Source: Apiosordaria backusii
Lineage: Eukaryota; Ascomycota; Sordariomycetes; Sordariales; Lasiosphaeriaceae
Length of the DNA: 64,000 nt
Direction: 5' to 3'
NCBI GenBank assembly: GCA_030549205.1
Contig: JAUKTV010000006.1
Coordinates: forward strand, 62,001-126,000
How positions within the stretch are numbered: the first letter of the stretch is position 1; each line of letters starts with the position of its first letter. The notes under the pieces are model-generated. The model saw only the letters and a program-made list of their open reading frames with translations. It was not told the DNA's origin and ran no database searches. Below, piece by piece: positions 10,427 to 20,897 of the stretch. A program made the translations under genes and the position numbers.

Positions 10427-12351
10427 AGGCCATTCCATCCGTCTTACCACTTACTATACGACTTCTCTCCTATCCCCCGTGTCTATATCACTGCCGCAAA
10501 ACCTTTCTTTACACACTTTATCGTTATCGGCTTTATATTTTCGCCATACTAGCTCTCTACTGTACTTTCTACAATGCCGAGAAAGAAGAGCCCTTAAGAG
10601 TTCTTTTGCTAAGAAAAAGACAGGGGCTTAGAAAATTATACGGAGGGAATAGACGGCTCCGCAGTTTACAAAAAGATCACGGATAAAGTTATAAAAGGTT
10701 ACTAGCGCATAGTTAATTTATAAAACCAGTAAAGTCCTTAAACTCTTATTAACTGTCCGCTTTTAACATCCGTTTTAAATATACCGAAGACCACCCCGGT
10801 ACGAGCCCTTATGACCTTAAGACTCTAAAGGACTTTGTAAAAGATATTGCATTTAGTATTGATAATATGGAAGACAACTTAGACCTAGCGGAAGGAACTG
10901 TTATAGTATATTGAAAATAGTTTATAGCGGGCTGGCGTTATAAAAACGATGCTATTCTCAGAAATATTACACTCTCGGTTACGAATATATATATATACAC
11001 TATTTCTTTGATCGACTAGCCTAAGCTAACTGGTTTAATAGCAGTTTATTAAAAATGAGTTACTCGATATACTCAGGACAGAGGGCAAGAAGATTTTGAA
11101 AAATAAACGGCTAAGAAGATTCGGTATTAAAAACTACTTTCTTTACTTAGGAAGGTAATTATAGGAGAATAATTAAGTAGTGTGCAATAAGCTAGCGACG
11201 AAGGTATACGATTGGGCGGATTTGCTTATAATTATGTATTCCTCTGTACGCGTCAGTGAATATATCGAGTCTACTTGCCGGGCGGGATCTGGCCGTAGTT
11301 TATATTACAGGGTAAGCATTACCGAGTATCTGCATTGTCGTATAATTATATAAGCTAATGAAGAAATACTTTAAAATGTGACTTTTAGTGTCTTTCTTAA
11401 CGAATATAGTAACGCGGAGTTTGCCGTTTAGCTAGTTCGAGATATAAAAAGTATAACAGATACCCTTACTAAAAGGTAAGAGACTAGCTGCCCGGCTTCG
11501 TTAACGGAAACGATCCTTCTAATTAAGTTTTGTAGGCCTGAGCACTTACTCTATAAAGGGCTAGGAGAGATGCCACTTATCTGTAACCCCATGCTCCCGA
11601 TATTGGCTATTTTTATTAGCAGAAAGGCTTTTAAGGATTACGAAACAATAGAAGATCTACTTAATATACAACTATTAAAAGGAGAGATAATCCACTTGCA
11701 GTGGAAGGAAAGCGTCCTTGACTTGCCCTTTTTTAAGAGTATGTCTGCAAAAGGTATGCCGGAAAAGATAGAAATAGCGACTACATTTAATAAGCGCTTT
11801 AGGCTCTTGGGTTTCCGCGCTAGGTATTTACGTCCGCCTATAATTCACGACTTTAAAGCTGAGGGACTATACTAGATTGGTACATATATAAAGGTCCTCT
11901 TCCTAGTCTGACCTGCTAACCCTTTTCTACAGGTAAATTATACACCGTTGCCCAGAAAATGAAGTATGCCGGCTAGAAAAACTCCAATATATACAATAAC
12001 TATTATCAGCCTAATAATAGTGATATAGATAGTTAAGGCAGCTATTTCGGCTTTAATATGCGCAACATCGCTAACGATCTTTTCTACGGCTTAACATTTA
12101 TACGCAACTTACAGCTATTGTAGACTCTCTTAACAGAAAAGTAAAAAGAATTTTAAAATAACCCTGAGTTTTTTAAAATAAAGAACGAGCTTATAACTCT
12201 GTAGGAACAGCGAGATACAGACTTAGTTATATGCCGTAGAAACCTTTACGCCGAAAGACAAAGGTTAACTAAAAAAGAAGTCTGAAAGTACTAAAAGCTC
12301 AAATGCTTTATCTTAGCGGAGATAGGTTCCTGCAATACTACTACCGATATA

Positions 12352-13030
12352 TGTTGAAATACAGCACTTAGTTGTAGACTTTACAGTGTATTTTGGCCTG
12401 TAACCTACAGGGCCAACAACAACCAATGGCTTGGAATCACAGCGCTCACCAACACTCTGCCACGGCAATCGCAGTGGTCTTCGGACCCCTGAAGCAGCCC
12501 GAAGCCCCAGGCGGTTAGCGCACTGCAACGGTGAAACGTTAGCGCCCTGCACCCTATAAACGGCTTCCGGCTAGCGCACTCAACAGTCAGACTTGGCCGG
12601 CCGACCAAGTCTGCAGCTAGCGGACTCAACAGGCATTCAGGCCCTGCAGCTAGCGGACTCAACGGGCATTCAGGCCCTGCAGCTAGCGGACTCAACGGGC
12701 ATTCGGGCCCTGGAACGGAGAGAGGTTCGGAGAGCGATACAGGGCCGAAGACCTATAATAGGTCTTGTCCCTCGCGACTATTCACTGTAATATTTTCCTA
12801 GCTAATAAGTCAATTCAATATACTGGTTCACCACATCTTACAGTGCCTCACAAGCCTATGTTACAGTGTCTACCTTCTATATATTGCAGGGCATCGCCCC
12901 TGTAATCCATATTCCTTCAGTGCCTAGCCACTGTCGTATGCTGCAGACAAAGCCCTCTTCGATCTCAGTGTTCTGCGCCGTTCCCTGCACAGGTCTATAC
13001 CTATAGGCCTGTGAGACACCTATCTCAACA
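12352..13030 (+). mobile_element. solo LTR, family A copy 1
   Basis: The 679-bp element begins TGTTGAAATACAGC and ends CTATCTCAACA, with the usual TG...CA ends. It is flanked by the perfect 5-bp duplication ATATA (12347-12351 and 13031-13035). It sits inside the dead recombinase gene; the local TA repeat also shifts the reading frame there by two bases. No internal retrotransposon domain is present, so it is a solo LTR left by recombination. It resembles the copies at 13549 and 20266. Confidence 0.9.
12611..12709 (+). repeat. 33-bp minisatellite inside LTR A copy 1
   Basis: Three tandem units start at 12611, 12644 and 12677, each with CTGCAGCTAGCGGACTCAAC. This array is absent from the other family A copies, so it expanded after that copy arose. 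Confidence 0.85.
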
Positions 13031-13548
13031 ATATATATTCGACCGCGTCCGATTTCTTATACCCGAATGCGACTGCTTTGTATCTACTCTTTTCGAGATT
13101 TATATATTATAAAGTTTAACTCGCCTCAGCGGCTTACGGGATATAGTTATACTATATAAGAAAGATACCGAAGTAAAGTTCCGACCTAGTTTAGAGCCGG
13201 AGAAATGCCACTGCTTTAGTAAGCTACACTAGCAGAAACTAGTCAAATCTACTGATAGTAATATCAAAATATAATCTTTCTACAACTGGAAACATATATA
13301 CCGTTATTATAAAAATAGATGCACTGACTTTACGGAGCTTTATTTCTTATATAATAATTAGTTTTTCAGGGAGACACAATAGAGAAGTCATTACTAAAAA
13401 TATCTAAACTATCCAGAGACTCTACCCATCTAATGCGATCCTTTTATATACAGTAACGTCCTCGCTGCTGTAGGCTACTGTTTATTATATATAGCAGATA
13501 TTTTATAACCGCTTAAAGAGCGACTATATTAGTTTCTAGATAAATATC

Positions 13549-14553
13549 TGTTGAAATAGGTGTCTCACAGGCCTGTATGATGTAGGCCTGCGCTGGGAAC
13601 TGAAGATATGTGTCTCGCAGGCCTGTATGATGTAGACCTGCGCTGGGAACTGGCGCAGTGTACCGAGATCGAAGAGGGCTTTGTCTGCAGCCTACGACAG
13701 TGGCTAGGCACTGAAGGAAGATGGATCACAGGGGCGGCGCCCTGTGATATATAAGGTAATTACAGTAACATAGGCTTGTGAGGCACTGAAAGATGTGGTG
13801 AACCAGTATATTGAATTGATTTAACAGGCAAGGAATTATCACAGTGAACAGTCCTAAAGGCAAGCCTCTTATAGATCTTCGGCTCCATATTCCTCCCCTA
13901 ATCTCTTCTCCGTTGCCGTACGCTAAGTGTCTGAAACTCCGGGCGCTAGCTATACCGATCTCCAGGTTGAATCGGAGGTCCGAAAGCTTACTGTAATCGC
14001 TACGGCAGAGCATTAGTGAGCGCTGTGATTCCAAGTGTTACGACCTTGAACACGGGTGGACGCAGGGTCAGTGGATAGACCAATGGGAAGAGAATATTAC
14101 GGTGCCAAGGGACCTTGTAGATAGCCAATCAGAAGGGGACCGATGGACCAGTGCGCGGAGGTCGGTCCAACGGTCCAGGACGACCACTTACAAGAGGACC
14201 GATGGACCGACGTGCTATGAACGGTCCAACGGTCCATGAGGATAACAGGTCTATATATACGGAGGAACTAGATAGCTTATAGATAGTTCCGCAGTATGCA
14301 ATCACAGCTTGTATTCACGGTATCTTGTGTTTACATTGAGACATCTTGTTGTGCACTGTTTAGCTGCACCGAACCAATTGTCAGAAGCAGCCTTCAACCG
14401 AGTATCCCTTTCAGAGGTTCTGTACAGGGGTTCGTCACACCAAGCCATTGGTTGTTGTAGGCGCACTTGGTCGACCTACAAAGTTTGTTGTAGGCCCTGT
14501 AGGTTACAGGCCTAGATACTGTAAAGTCCACAAATAAGTGCTGTATTTTAACA
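13549..14553 (-). mobile_element. solo LTR, family A copy 2, with nested LTR B
   Basis: Reverse-oriented family A LTR. The plus strand shows TGTTGAAATAGG at the left and GTGCTGTATTTTAACA at the right. It is flanked by the perfect duplication ATATC (13544-13548 and 14554-14558). It spans 1005 bp but would be 596 bp without the family B LTR nested at 14036-14439. A segment of about 50 bases (GTGTCTC, GCAGGCCTGTATGATGTAG...) is duplicated near 13560-13660. Confidence 0.9.
14036..14439 (-). mobile_element. solo LTR, family B copy 1
   Basis: The 404-bp element begins TGTTACGACCTTG and ends GGGTTCGTCACA on the plus strand, flanked by the perfect duplication CCAAG (14031-14035 and 14440-14444). It is nested in LTR A copy 2, so it is younger. 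Its reverse complement starts TGTGACGAACCCC, like copy 2 at 15799. A TATATATA promoter-like stretch lies near 14252. Confidence 0.9.
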
Positions 14554-14777
14554 ATATCTATAGAAGGATTATATTTATGACTATTATGAGAAATATGTCT
14601 AAATAATTACTGATAAGGAGAAATCGATCGAATACTTATATATTAAAAGACGATGTAGTTTAGTATTTGAATCTGTTAACGTATTTGATAAGCGAGCGGA
14701 TCAGACAAGCGAGTGGATCGATTTCGCATGCGATACAGCTCTCTACCTGCAACATCAATTTCCTCCACTATACCAAG

Positions 14778-16901
14778 ATGTCTTCGATTCTAGTTGAGGC
14801 AAAAGTTGTTTTTGCATTTGAAGCCCTTAAAAATGACCCTAAGCTAAGCCTCAAAGCTGCAGCGAGGCTTTATTCTGTACCTTATACTACCCTCCATCGC
14901 CGACGCGTTAGTAAACCTGTACGGCGCGATATTCCAGCCAACTCACGTAATCTAACGGATCTGGAGAAGCAGACGATAGTTCAGTATGTCCTTGAGCTCT
15001 CTGCACGCGCATTCCCACTTAGATTAAGTGGTGTGGAAGATATAGCCAACCAACTGCTACGCGTACGCGATGCGCATCCTATTGGCAAACGCTGGGCCTA
15101 TAACTTCGTTAAACGCTAGCTACAGCTCCGTACGCGTTTCACGCGTAGATACGACTACTAGAGGGCTAAGTGCGAGGATCCAAAGGTTATTGCCAAGTAG
15201 TTTACGCTTATACAGAATACTAAGGCCAAGTACGGTATTATAGATAATGATATCTATAACTTCGACGAGATTGGGTTTATGATGGGCATTATCTTCGCGG
15301 GCATAGTGGTTACGACCTTGGACGGCCTCAGCAAGGCGAAATTAGCCTAGCCTAGCAACCGTAAATGGGCGACTGTAATTTAGAGAGTTAATGCCCTCGG
15401 CTGGGCTATCTCTCCCTTTATTATCTTAGCCGCGTAGTACTACCTAGCTAACTGGTATACTGAGTGCAACTTCCCGGCCAACTGGCATATCGTAACTACC
15501 GATAATGGCTGGACTACTAATGTGGTAGGCTTAGATTAGATTAAATACTTCGACTATTATATAGCGTTCTGCATAAAGGGCAAATACCGGTTATTGATCC
15601 TCGACGGCTACGAAAGCCACCACTCGACCGGATTCGAGCGCCACTGTTAGCAGAATAATATTATTACGCTCTATATGCCTTTACATTCCTCCCACCTCCT
15701 TTAGCTACTCGATGTTAGCTGCTTTGGGCTGCTAAAACAGGCGTACAGTCGCTAGATCGAGGACTTGATACGCGCGTATATTAATCACGTAAGTAAGGTG
15801 TGACGAACCCCTATCCAGAACCTCTGAAAGGGATACTAGTCGAAGGCACTTCTGAACAATCCTGGTTCGGTACAGCTAAACAGTGTACAACAAATGGCTT
15901 GTCTCAATCACAATAGTCAAGATACCAACGATTGTGACTTGTATTGCATACTGCGGAACTATCTGCTAGCCATCTAGTTCCTCCGTATATATAGACCTCG
16001 GGACCCTGAAGTGCTCACCCTGCTATAGCCCCGATCACTCCTAGCACATTGCATCCTGTAGAGTGCTCGTCGTGCTATGCCTTCGATCACCCCGAGCATC
16101 TTGCATCCTGCAGAGTGCTCGTGTGCCTTAGTGCCATAGCACTTCTGGCCAGCCCTGATTGGCTGCCTCCTGATTTCCCTAATGATTGGCTGGGGACGTC
16201 CCGCGCCCCACATACTGTACGACCTGCCGTTGGGTTAACTGTGACATAAGGTCGAGTTCCTCTATGCCTTCCGCGAGGCCTTCTTCGCCTCTATAATGGA
16301 GAAGAATATACAGGGTGGCTTTGCAGATGCTGGCCTTATACCGTACGATCCAGAAAGGGTACTTTCTAAGCTAGATATAAAGCTTCGTACGCTAACACCC
16401 CCGACCTTACGGCCCGGCACTCTACAACCTTAAGTATTCCAGACACCATAAAACCTCCGAGAAGCCAACTTACAGTTAACGCTCAATAAGACTCGCATTG
16501 CTAACCATTAAAATAGCTCCCCGACTTTAATGTTAGCTGCAGTAGACTAGCTTACTAAGGGTATAATAGCTATAATGCACCAGGTGGCTTTTCTTCGTAC
16601 AGAGAACGCTTCACTCCGTAAGGCTAACGAGGCCTTAAGCAAGCGCCAGAGAGCCAAAAGAACACGTGTGCAGCTTGGAGGATCACTTACTGTGCAAGAT
16701 GCACAGGATCTACTGGACCAGAAGGCCGTAGGTAAGGAGGCAGTGGAAGAAATATAGCCGGATGGCGGTAGTGCAGGGAGGGCTTGTATGAAGGTTCGGT
16801 GCTGTAGTGTGTGCAGCAAGCCTGGCCATAATATCCGTACGTGCCAGGAAGTTGCAGAAGAGTCTGATTTAGCTGTTTCTAATGTAATTATAGTAGGTTA
16901 G
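14778..16901 (+). pseudogene. pogo-type transposase with C-terminal zinc knuckle, RIP-inactivated
   Basis: It starts at ATG 14778 (MSSILVEAKVV). Features in order are an N-terminal helix-turn-helix (LSLKAAARLYSVPYTTLHRR), an HTH_Tnp region ending GKRWAYNFVKR, the DDE catalytic region (NFDEIGFMMG, LLILDGYESHHS, LLDVSCFG), and a C-terminal coiled segment. A CX2CX4HX4C knuckle (CSVCSKPGHNIRTC) ends the protein. The first in-frame stop follows KR at 15117-15119, where copy 2 has Gln. At least eight other TAG/TAA codons match CAG, CAA or TGG in copy 2. The LTR at 15799 inserted without breaking the frame (453 extra bases), so inactivation is by point mutation plus insertion. The frame runs through to 16901. 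Confidence 0.88.
15799..16246 (+). mobile_element. solo LTR, family B copy 2
   Basis: The 448-bp element begins TGTGACGAACCCC and ends TTAACTGTGACA, flanked by the perfect duplication TAAGG (15794-15798 and 16247-16251). It lies inside the transposase of pogo copy 1. Excising it with one duplication rejoins NHVSK to VEFLYAFREAFF. It contains a direct repeat of the form GTGCTCGTNGTGC near 16060-16120. Confidence 0.92.
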
Positions 16902-16995
16902 TAGTATTGTTGTTTTGCAATTGAGGATAGTTGTAATAGGGTAGTAGAAATCGATCCACTCGCTTGTCCGATCTGCTCGCTTATCAAATACGTTA

Positions 16996-18874
16996 ACGTA
17001 CATTATCAGCGAGTGACTCATATCAGTGAGTGACCCACCTCCCACCACACCCTAATAAACCGTCCTCAATTACACCACATCAACACAAGGAATTAACTAT
17101 AATTACATCAGAAACAGCTGAATCAGATGATTCTGCAGCTTCCTGGCAAGTGCGCGCATTATGGCCAGGCTTGTCGCACACACCACAGCACCGAACCTTC
17201 GTACAAGCCCTCCCTGCATTACTACTATCCGGCTGCATTTCTTGCACTCCTTCCCCATCCACGGCCTTCTAATCTAGTAGATCCTGTGCCTCTTGTACAG
17301 TAAGTAACCTCCAAGCCTCACACGTGTTTTTTTAGCTCTCCGGCGCTTGCTTAGTGCCTCATTGGCCTTACGGAGCGACGAGACCTCTGCATAAAGGAGA
17401 GCCACCTGGTGCATTATAGCCGTTGTACCTTTAGTAAACTGGTCTACCGCAGCTAACATTAAAGTCGGGGAGCTATTTCGATAGTTGGCAATGCGAGTCT
17501 TAATAAACGTTGACTGTGAATTGGCTTCTTGAGGGTTGTATAGTGTTTGGGAGACCCAAGGTTGTGTAGTGCCGGGCCGTGAGTTTGGAGGTGTTGGCGT
17601 ACGAAGCTTCACATCCAGCTTAAAAAGCACCCTCTCTGGATCGTACGGTATAAGGCCAGCACCTGCAAAGCCACCCTATATATTCTTCTCCGTTATAGAG
17701 GTGAAGAAGGCCTCGCGGAAGGTACAGAGGAATTCGAGCTTGCTTACATGGTTGATATGTATACGCATTAAGTCCTCGATCTAGCGGCCGTACGCCTGCT
17801 TTAATGGTCCAAAGTAGCCGACATCAAGTGGCTGAAGGAGGTGGGAGGAATGCGGAGGCATGCAGAGCGTAATAATGTTGTTCTGCTGGCAGTAACGCTC
17901 GAATTCGGTCGAGTGGTGGCTTTTGTGGCCATCGAGGATCAACAACTGGTATTTGCTCTTTATACGGGGCGCTGTATAATAGTCGAAGTGCTTGATCCAA
18001 TCTAAGCCTACTATATTAATAGTCCAGCCATTATCGGTAGTTGCGATGCGCCAGGTAGACAGTAGGTTGCACTCGGTATACCAGTTGGTAAGGTGGTATT
18101 GCGCGGCTAAGATAATAAAGGGAGGGATAACCCAGCCGAGGGCATTGACTCTCTGAATCACCGTTGCCTATTCGCGGTTGCCAGGCTGGGCCAGTTTTGC
18201 TTTGCTAAGGCCGTCCGAGGTCGTAACTACCATGCCTGCAAAGATAATACCCATTATAAACCCAGTCTCGTCGAAGTTATAAACATCGTTATTTACAATA
18301 CCGTACTTAGCCTTAGTGTTCCGTACAAGCGCAAACCATTCGCCGATAACCTTTGGATCCTCGCACTTAGCCCTCTAATAGTCGTATCTACGCGTATACT
18401 GCGTACGGAGCTCTGGCTGCCGTTTAACAAATCGATATGCCCAGAGCTTGCCGATAAGAGGCGCGTCACGAGCGCGTAGCAGTTGGTTAGCCATATCTTC
18501 TACACCACTCAATCTCGGTGGAAAAGCTCGCGTAAATAGCTCAATAATATAATGAACAATAGCCTCCTCTTCTGATTGAGTAAGCTTCTTCGAATTGGGC
18601 GTGGTTTCGTATCGTGCAGGCTTGCCGATGCAGCGACGCCCTAGTGTTTTACGGTCGACCCCGTAAATTTTAGCTGCAGCTCGTTCGCTTAGATTCTCGT
18701 CATTTTGAAGAGCTTGGAGGGCTAAGATTATCTGGTTTTCTTTTGAAGTAGTGGGCATTTTGGATGGTAGAAGAAAGTTGTTGTGAAGTGCAAAGATGTC
18801 GCGTCGTGTAGAAAGTGGGTCACTCGCTGATATGGGTCACTCGCTGATATGGGTCACTCGCTGATAATGTACGT
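16996..18874 (-). mobile_element. pogo/Fot1-type DNA transposon, copy 2
   Basis: The 1879-bp element is on the minus strand. The left end reads ACGTACATTATCAGCGAGTG and the right end is its complement. The terminal repeats contain sub-repeats of TATCAGCGAGTGACCCA (two at left, three at right). Flanking TA dinucleotides are 16994-16995, shared with copy 1, and 18875-18876. Both elements begin ACGTA but differ in the rest of the ends, so they are related families rather than identical copies. Confidence 0.92.
17080..18758 (-). pseudogene. pogo-type transposase with zinc knuckle, nearly intact but broken
   Basis: It starts at ATG 18758 (MPTTSKENQIIL). The helix-turn-helix, HTH_Tnp and DDE regions are all present (NFDETGFIMG, LLILDGHKSHHS, LLQPLDVGYFGPLKQAY), with a C-terminal knuckle CGVCDKPGHNARTC. 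Only a few stops interrupt it: after YTRRYDY, after PGNRE (TGG to TAG), after KQAYGR and in TEKNI-GGF. Near 17320 a one-base deletion shifts the frame relative to copy 1 (GGATCACTTACTG there, GGTTACTTACTG here). It is less mutated than copy 1, consistent with later insertion. Confidence 0.88.
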
Positions 18875-19460
18875 TACGGAAGACAATATTAAAATAGGAT
18901 TTTATTTTATCAACGAAACGGCCGAAATCGTATGCGGAAACTATCTAACTATTATACCTAAAGTGCCTTCTAACCGTTCCGTGTTACCTCTTAATAGTCC
19001 TTAGGGCTGAGTCTGGATAGATGAAGCCGCTATGAGCGTTGAGACACTGCTATCGCCGATAAACAGCGGTACAATTGAAGCCGATTTAGGGTTACTCGTT
19101 AAAGAAATAAGCTGCCCTAATGCATTCGAGCTCCAGTTAATGCTTAACACAATAGACTGCGGTATACTCTTAAACGTTAACAGCGACGTAAGCTCTCTCA
19201 CTTCAATTTAAACCGCAGCCTGTTCACCTCCTCCTATATAAGCGGGCCAACTATGGCTCTCTAATAACGAGGAGTTGTGCGATCTCACCGCCCTAGATTC
19301 AGAGACTCTAGATCTGTCGCCGATATATTTAGCTTCGCAGTAGCGTCCACTAATAATCGAAGATTACAACTGCATATTAAAAGCAGGTCCGGAACCGGTT
19401 GCAGCTGTAGAGTCATCTAGTAATTTGGACGATGAGCCTGCTTATACTTTAGACGGTAAG

Positions 19461-19740
19461 CACTATACCGTTGACTGCTTACTAGATAGGTAGAAAGGCT
19501 GGTTTTACGTAAAATGGTTTAATGGAAGCTGCAGTTAGGAGCCTCGTAAGAATATCCTAGACTTCGAGCTAATCGAGGATCTCGAGAGGAATTATAGAGG
19601 GCTTCATTTGGGGGTGGAGGTTATACGGCCCCGTTCGACCAAAGGTCGCAAAACAGAATATCAGGTATATTTTAAAGGTCGCCTTAAGAAAGAGGATACT
19701 TAGGTGGCAAAAAAGTACATGAGTCCCGAGCTGATAGTGA
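19461..19740 (+). other. two chromodomain-like modules at the end of the dead recombinase
   Basis: In the frame continued from the recombinase tail, 19461-19605 reads HYTVDCLLDR, a stop where W is expected, KGWFYVKWFNG, then S-stop-EPRKNILDFELI. This is the chromodomain pattern VKWxG...WEPxxNI with the Trp codons TGG turned to TAG. At 19620-19740 a second, weaker copy follows: EYQVYFKGRLKKEDT-VAKKYMSPELI. The stop ending the protein is at 19755-19757. Chromodomains bind methylated histone H3 tails and target some retrotransposon integrases to heterochromatin. Confidence 0.65.
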
Positions 19741-20085
19741 TTTATAAAAGTAGTTAGTTAGAAGAGATTAGTTTATTTAGATGCGGTTTTAGGATTTATA
19801 GTTATACTGGATACTTTCTTTTATAACTAATAGTTGCTTATACTGCTTTTAAAGGATATTATCTTCTGTAAATATCCAGTACTTACTTCCGAACCTCTAA
19901 AACTAATATCTGTAACGACTACTATAGTTCTAAGGCTTATTGCCCTCATCTGTTATTAGGTCAGTATTCAGTATAGATCCTATTTACTAGGTAGGTACCC
20001 TACCTTTATAAGAGAAATTATCTGGATGCACTCCCTTGCTGGGGGATAGGGTCGTATATAGCGTTGCTGCAATAGCTAGGAGAGA

Positions 20086-20245
20086 TTTCTGCCAGGCAGA
20101 AAAGATATGTACCGATTATCGCAGCAAAGATACGTGCTTTTTCTACCTGGCAGAAAAGCTACGTACTGATCATTATAGTAGATATACGTGTTCTTTCTGC
20201 CTGGCAGAAAATCTGCGTACTGACTATCGTAGCAGCACTCTTTTT
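20086..20245 (+). repeat. 54-bp tandem repeat with internal palindrome
   Basis: Three units start at 20086, 20140 and 20194. Each begins with a variant of TTTCTGCCTGGCAGAAA, a perfect palindrome in the third copy, followed by TACGTACTGATTATCG-like sequence. The array lies between the end of the recombinase frame and LTR A copy 3. Function is unknown. Confidence 0.75.
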
Positions 20246-20265
20246 AGGGCCATTATAATAGCTTT

Positions 20266-20897
20266 TGTTAAAATCCAGCACTTATTTGTAGACTTTACAG
20301 TGTATCTAGGCCTGTAACCTACAGGGCCTACAATAACCAATGGCTTGGAATCACAGCGCTTACTAACGCTCTGCCGTTGCGATTACAGTAAGCTTTCGGA
20401 CCTCTGATTCAACCTGGAGATCCGTATAGCTAGCGCCTGGAGTTCCAGACAGTAAGCTTTCGGACCTCCGATTCAACCTGGGGATCCGTATAGCTAGCGC
20501 CTGGAGTTCCAGACACTTAGCGCACGGCAACGGAGAAGAGATTGGGGGAGGAATACGGAGCTAAAAGATCTATAAGAGGCTTGCCCTCAGGACTGTTCAC
20601 TGTGATATTTTCTTGCCTGTTAAGTCAATTTAATACCCTAGTTCACCACATCCTTCAGTGCCTCACAAGCCTATGTTACTGTGATTACCTTGTATATTGC
20701 AGGGCGTCGCCCCTGTAATCCATCTTCCTTCAGTGCTTAGCCACTGTCGTAGGCTGCAGCCAAAGCTTCTTTTCCCCCTGAGTATACTGCGCTAGTTCCC
20801 AGCGCAGGTCTACATCATACAGACCTGCGAGACACCTATCTTCGGTTCCCAGCACAGGCTTACATCATACAGGCCTGTGAGACACCATATTTCAACA
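20266..20897 (+). mobile_element. solo LTR, family A copy 3
   Basis: The 632-bp element begins TGTTAAAATCCAGC and ends CATATTTCAACA, flanked by the perfect duplication GCTTT (20261-20265 and 20898-20902). Same orientation as copy 1. It shares GTAACCTACAGGGCC, CAATGGCTTGGAATCACAGC and TTCACCACATC with the other copies. Confidence 0.9.
20386..20513 (+). repeat. 64-bp tandem duplication inside LTR A copy 3
   Basis: Two units start at 20386 and 20450 with CAGTAAGCTTTCGGACCTC and end CTGGAGTTCCAGA. They differ at only a few bases and are single in copy 2. Confidence 0.85.

Larger units (their letters stand above)
14679..16993 (+). mobile_element. pogo/Fot1-type DNA transposon, copy 1
   Basis: The 2315-bp element has near-perfect terminal inverted repeats of about 47 bp (left end ACGTATTTGATAAGCGAGCG, right end its complement, near-match through GATCGATTTC). 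It is flanked by the TA dinucleotides 14677-14678 and 16994-16995. Removing the nested LTR and its 5-bp duplication gives 1862 bp, the usual size of Fot1-like elements. The transposase inside is dead. It inserted into the recombinase gene. Confidence 0.92.
10574..19757 (+). pseudogene. DUF3435 tyrosine recombinase (captain/Crypton-like), RIP-mutated, with C-terminal chromodomains
   Basis: This dead gene is the backbone of the AT-rich island. It starts near the ATG at 10574 (MPRKKSP). Around 11205-11300 is a segment with VRVSEYIEST and RAGSGRSLYYR, fitting the first catalytic Arg region. At 11570-12346 it reads FKDYETIEDL, FRLLGFRARYL, IHDFKAEGLY, then, after a 53-nt intron with CTAAC branch (11880-11932), GKLYTVAQKMKYAG and NIYNNYYQPNNSDID. 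This is the HxxR...Y core of DUF3435 proteins, with K in place of R as RIP would produce. Further on are a DUF3435-typical Cys-rich tail (PETLPI-CDPFIYSNVL, about 13038-13548) and the C-terminal modules. Most stops are TAG or TAA where TGG, CAG or CAA is expected. LTRs at 12352 and 13549 and the pogo pair at 14679-18874 interrupt it. The frame stays open across the pogo pair once that is removed. The family has Starship captains and Cryptons as members; which one this is cannot be settled here. Confidence 0.8.
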
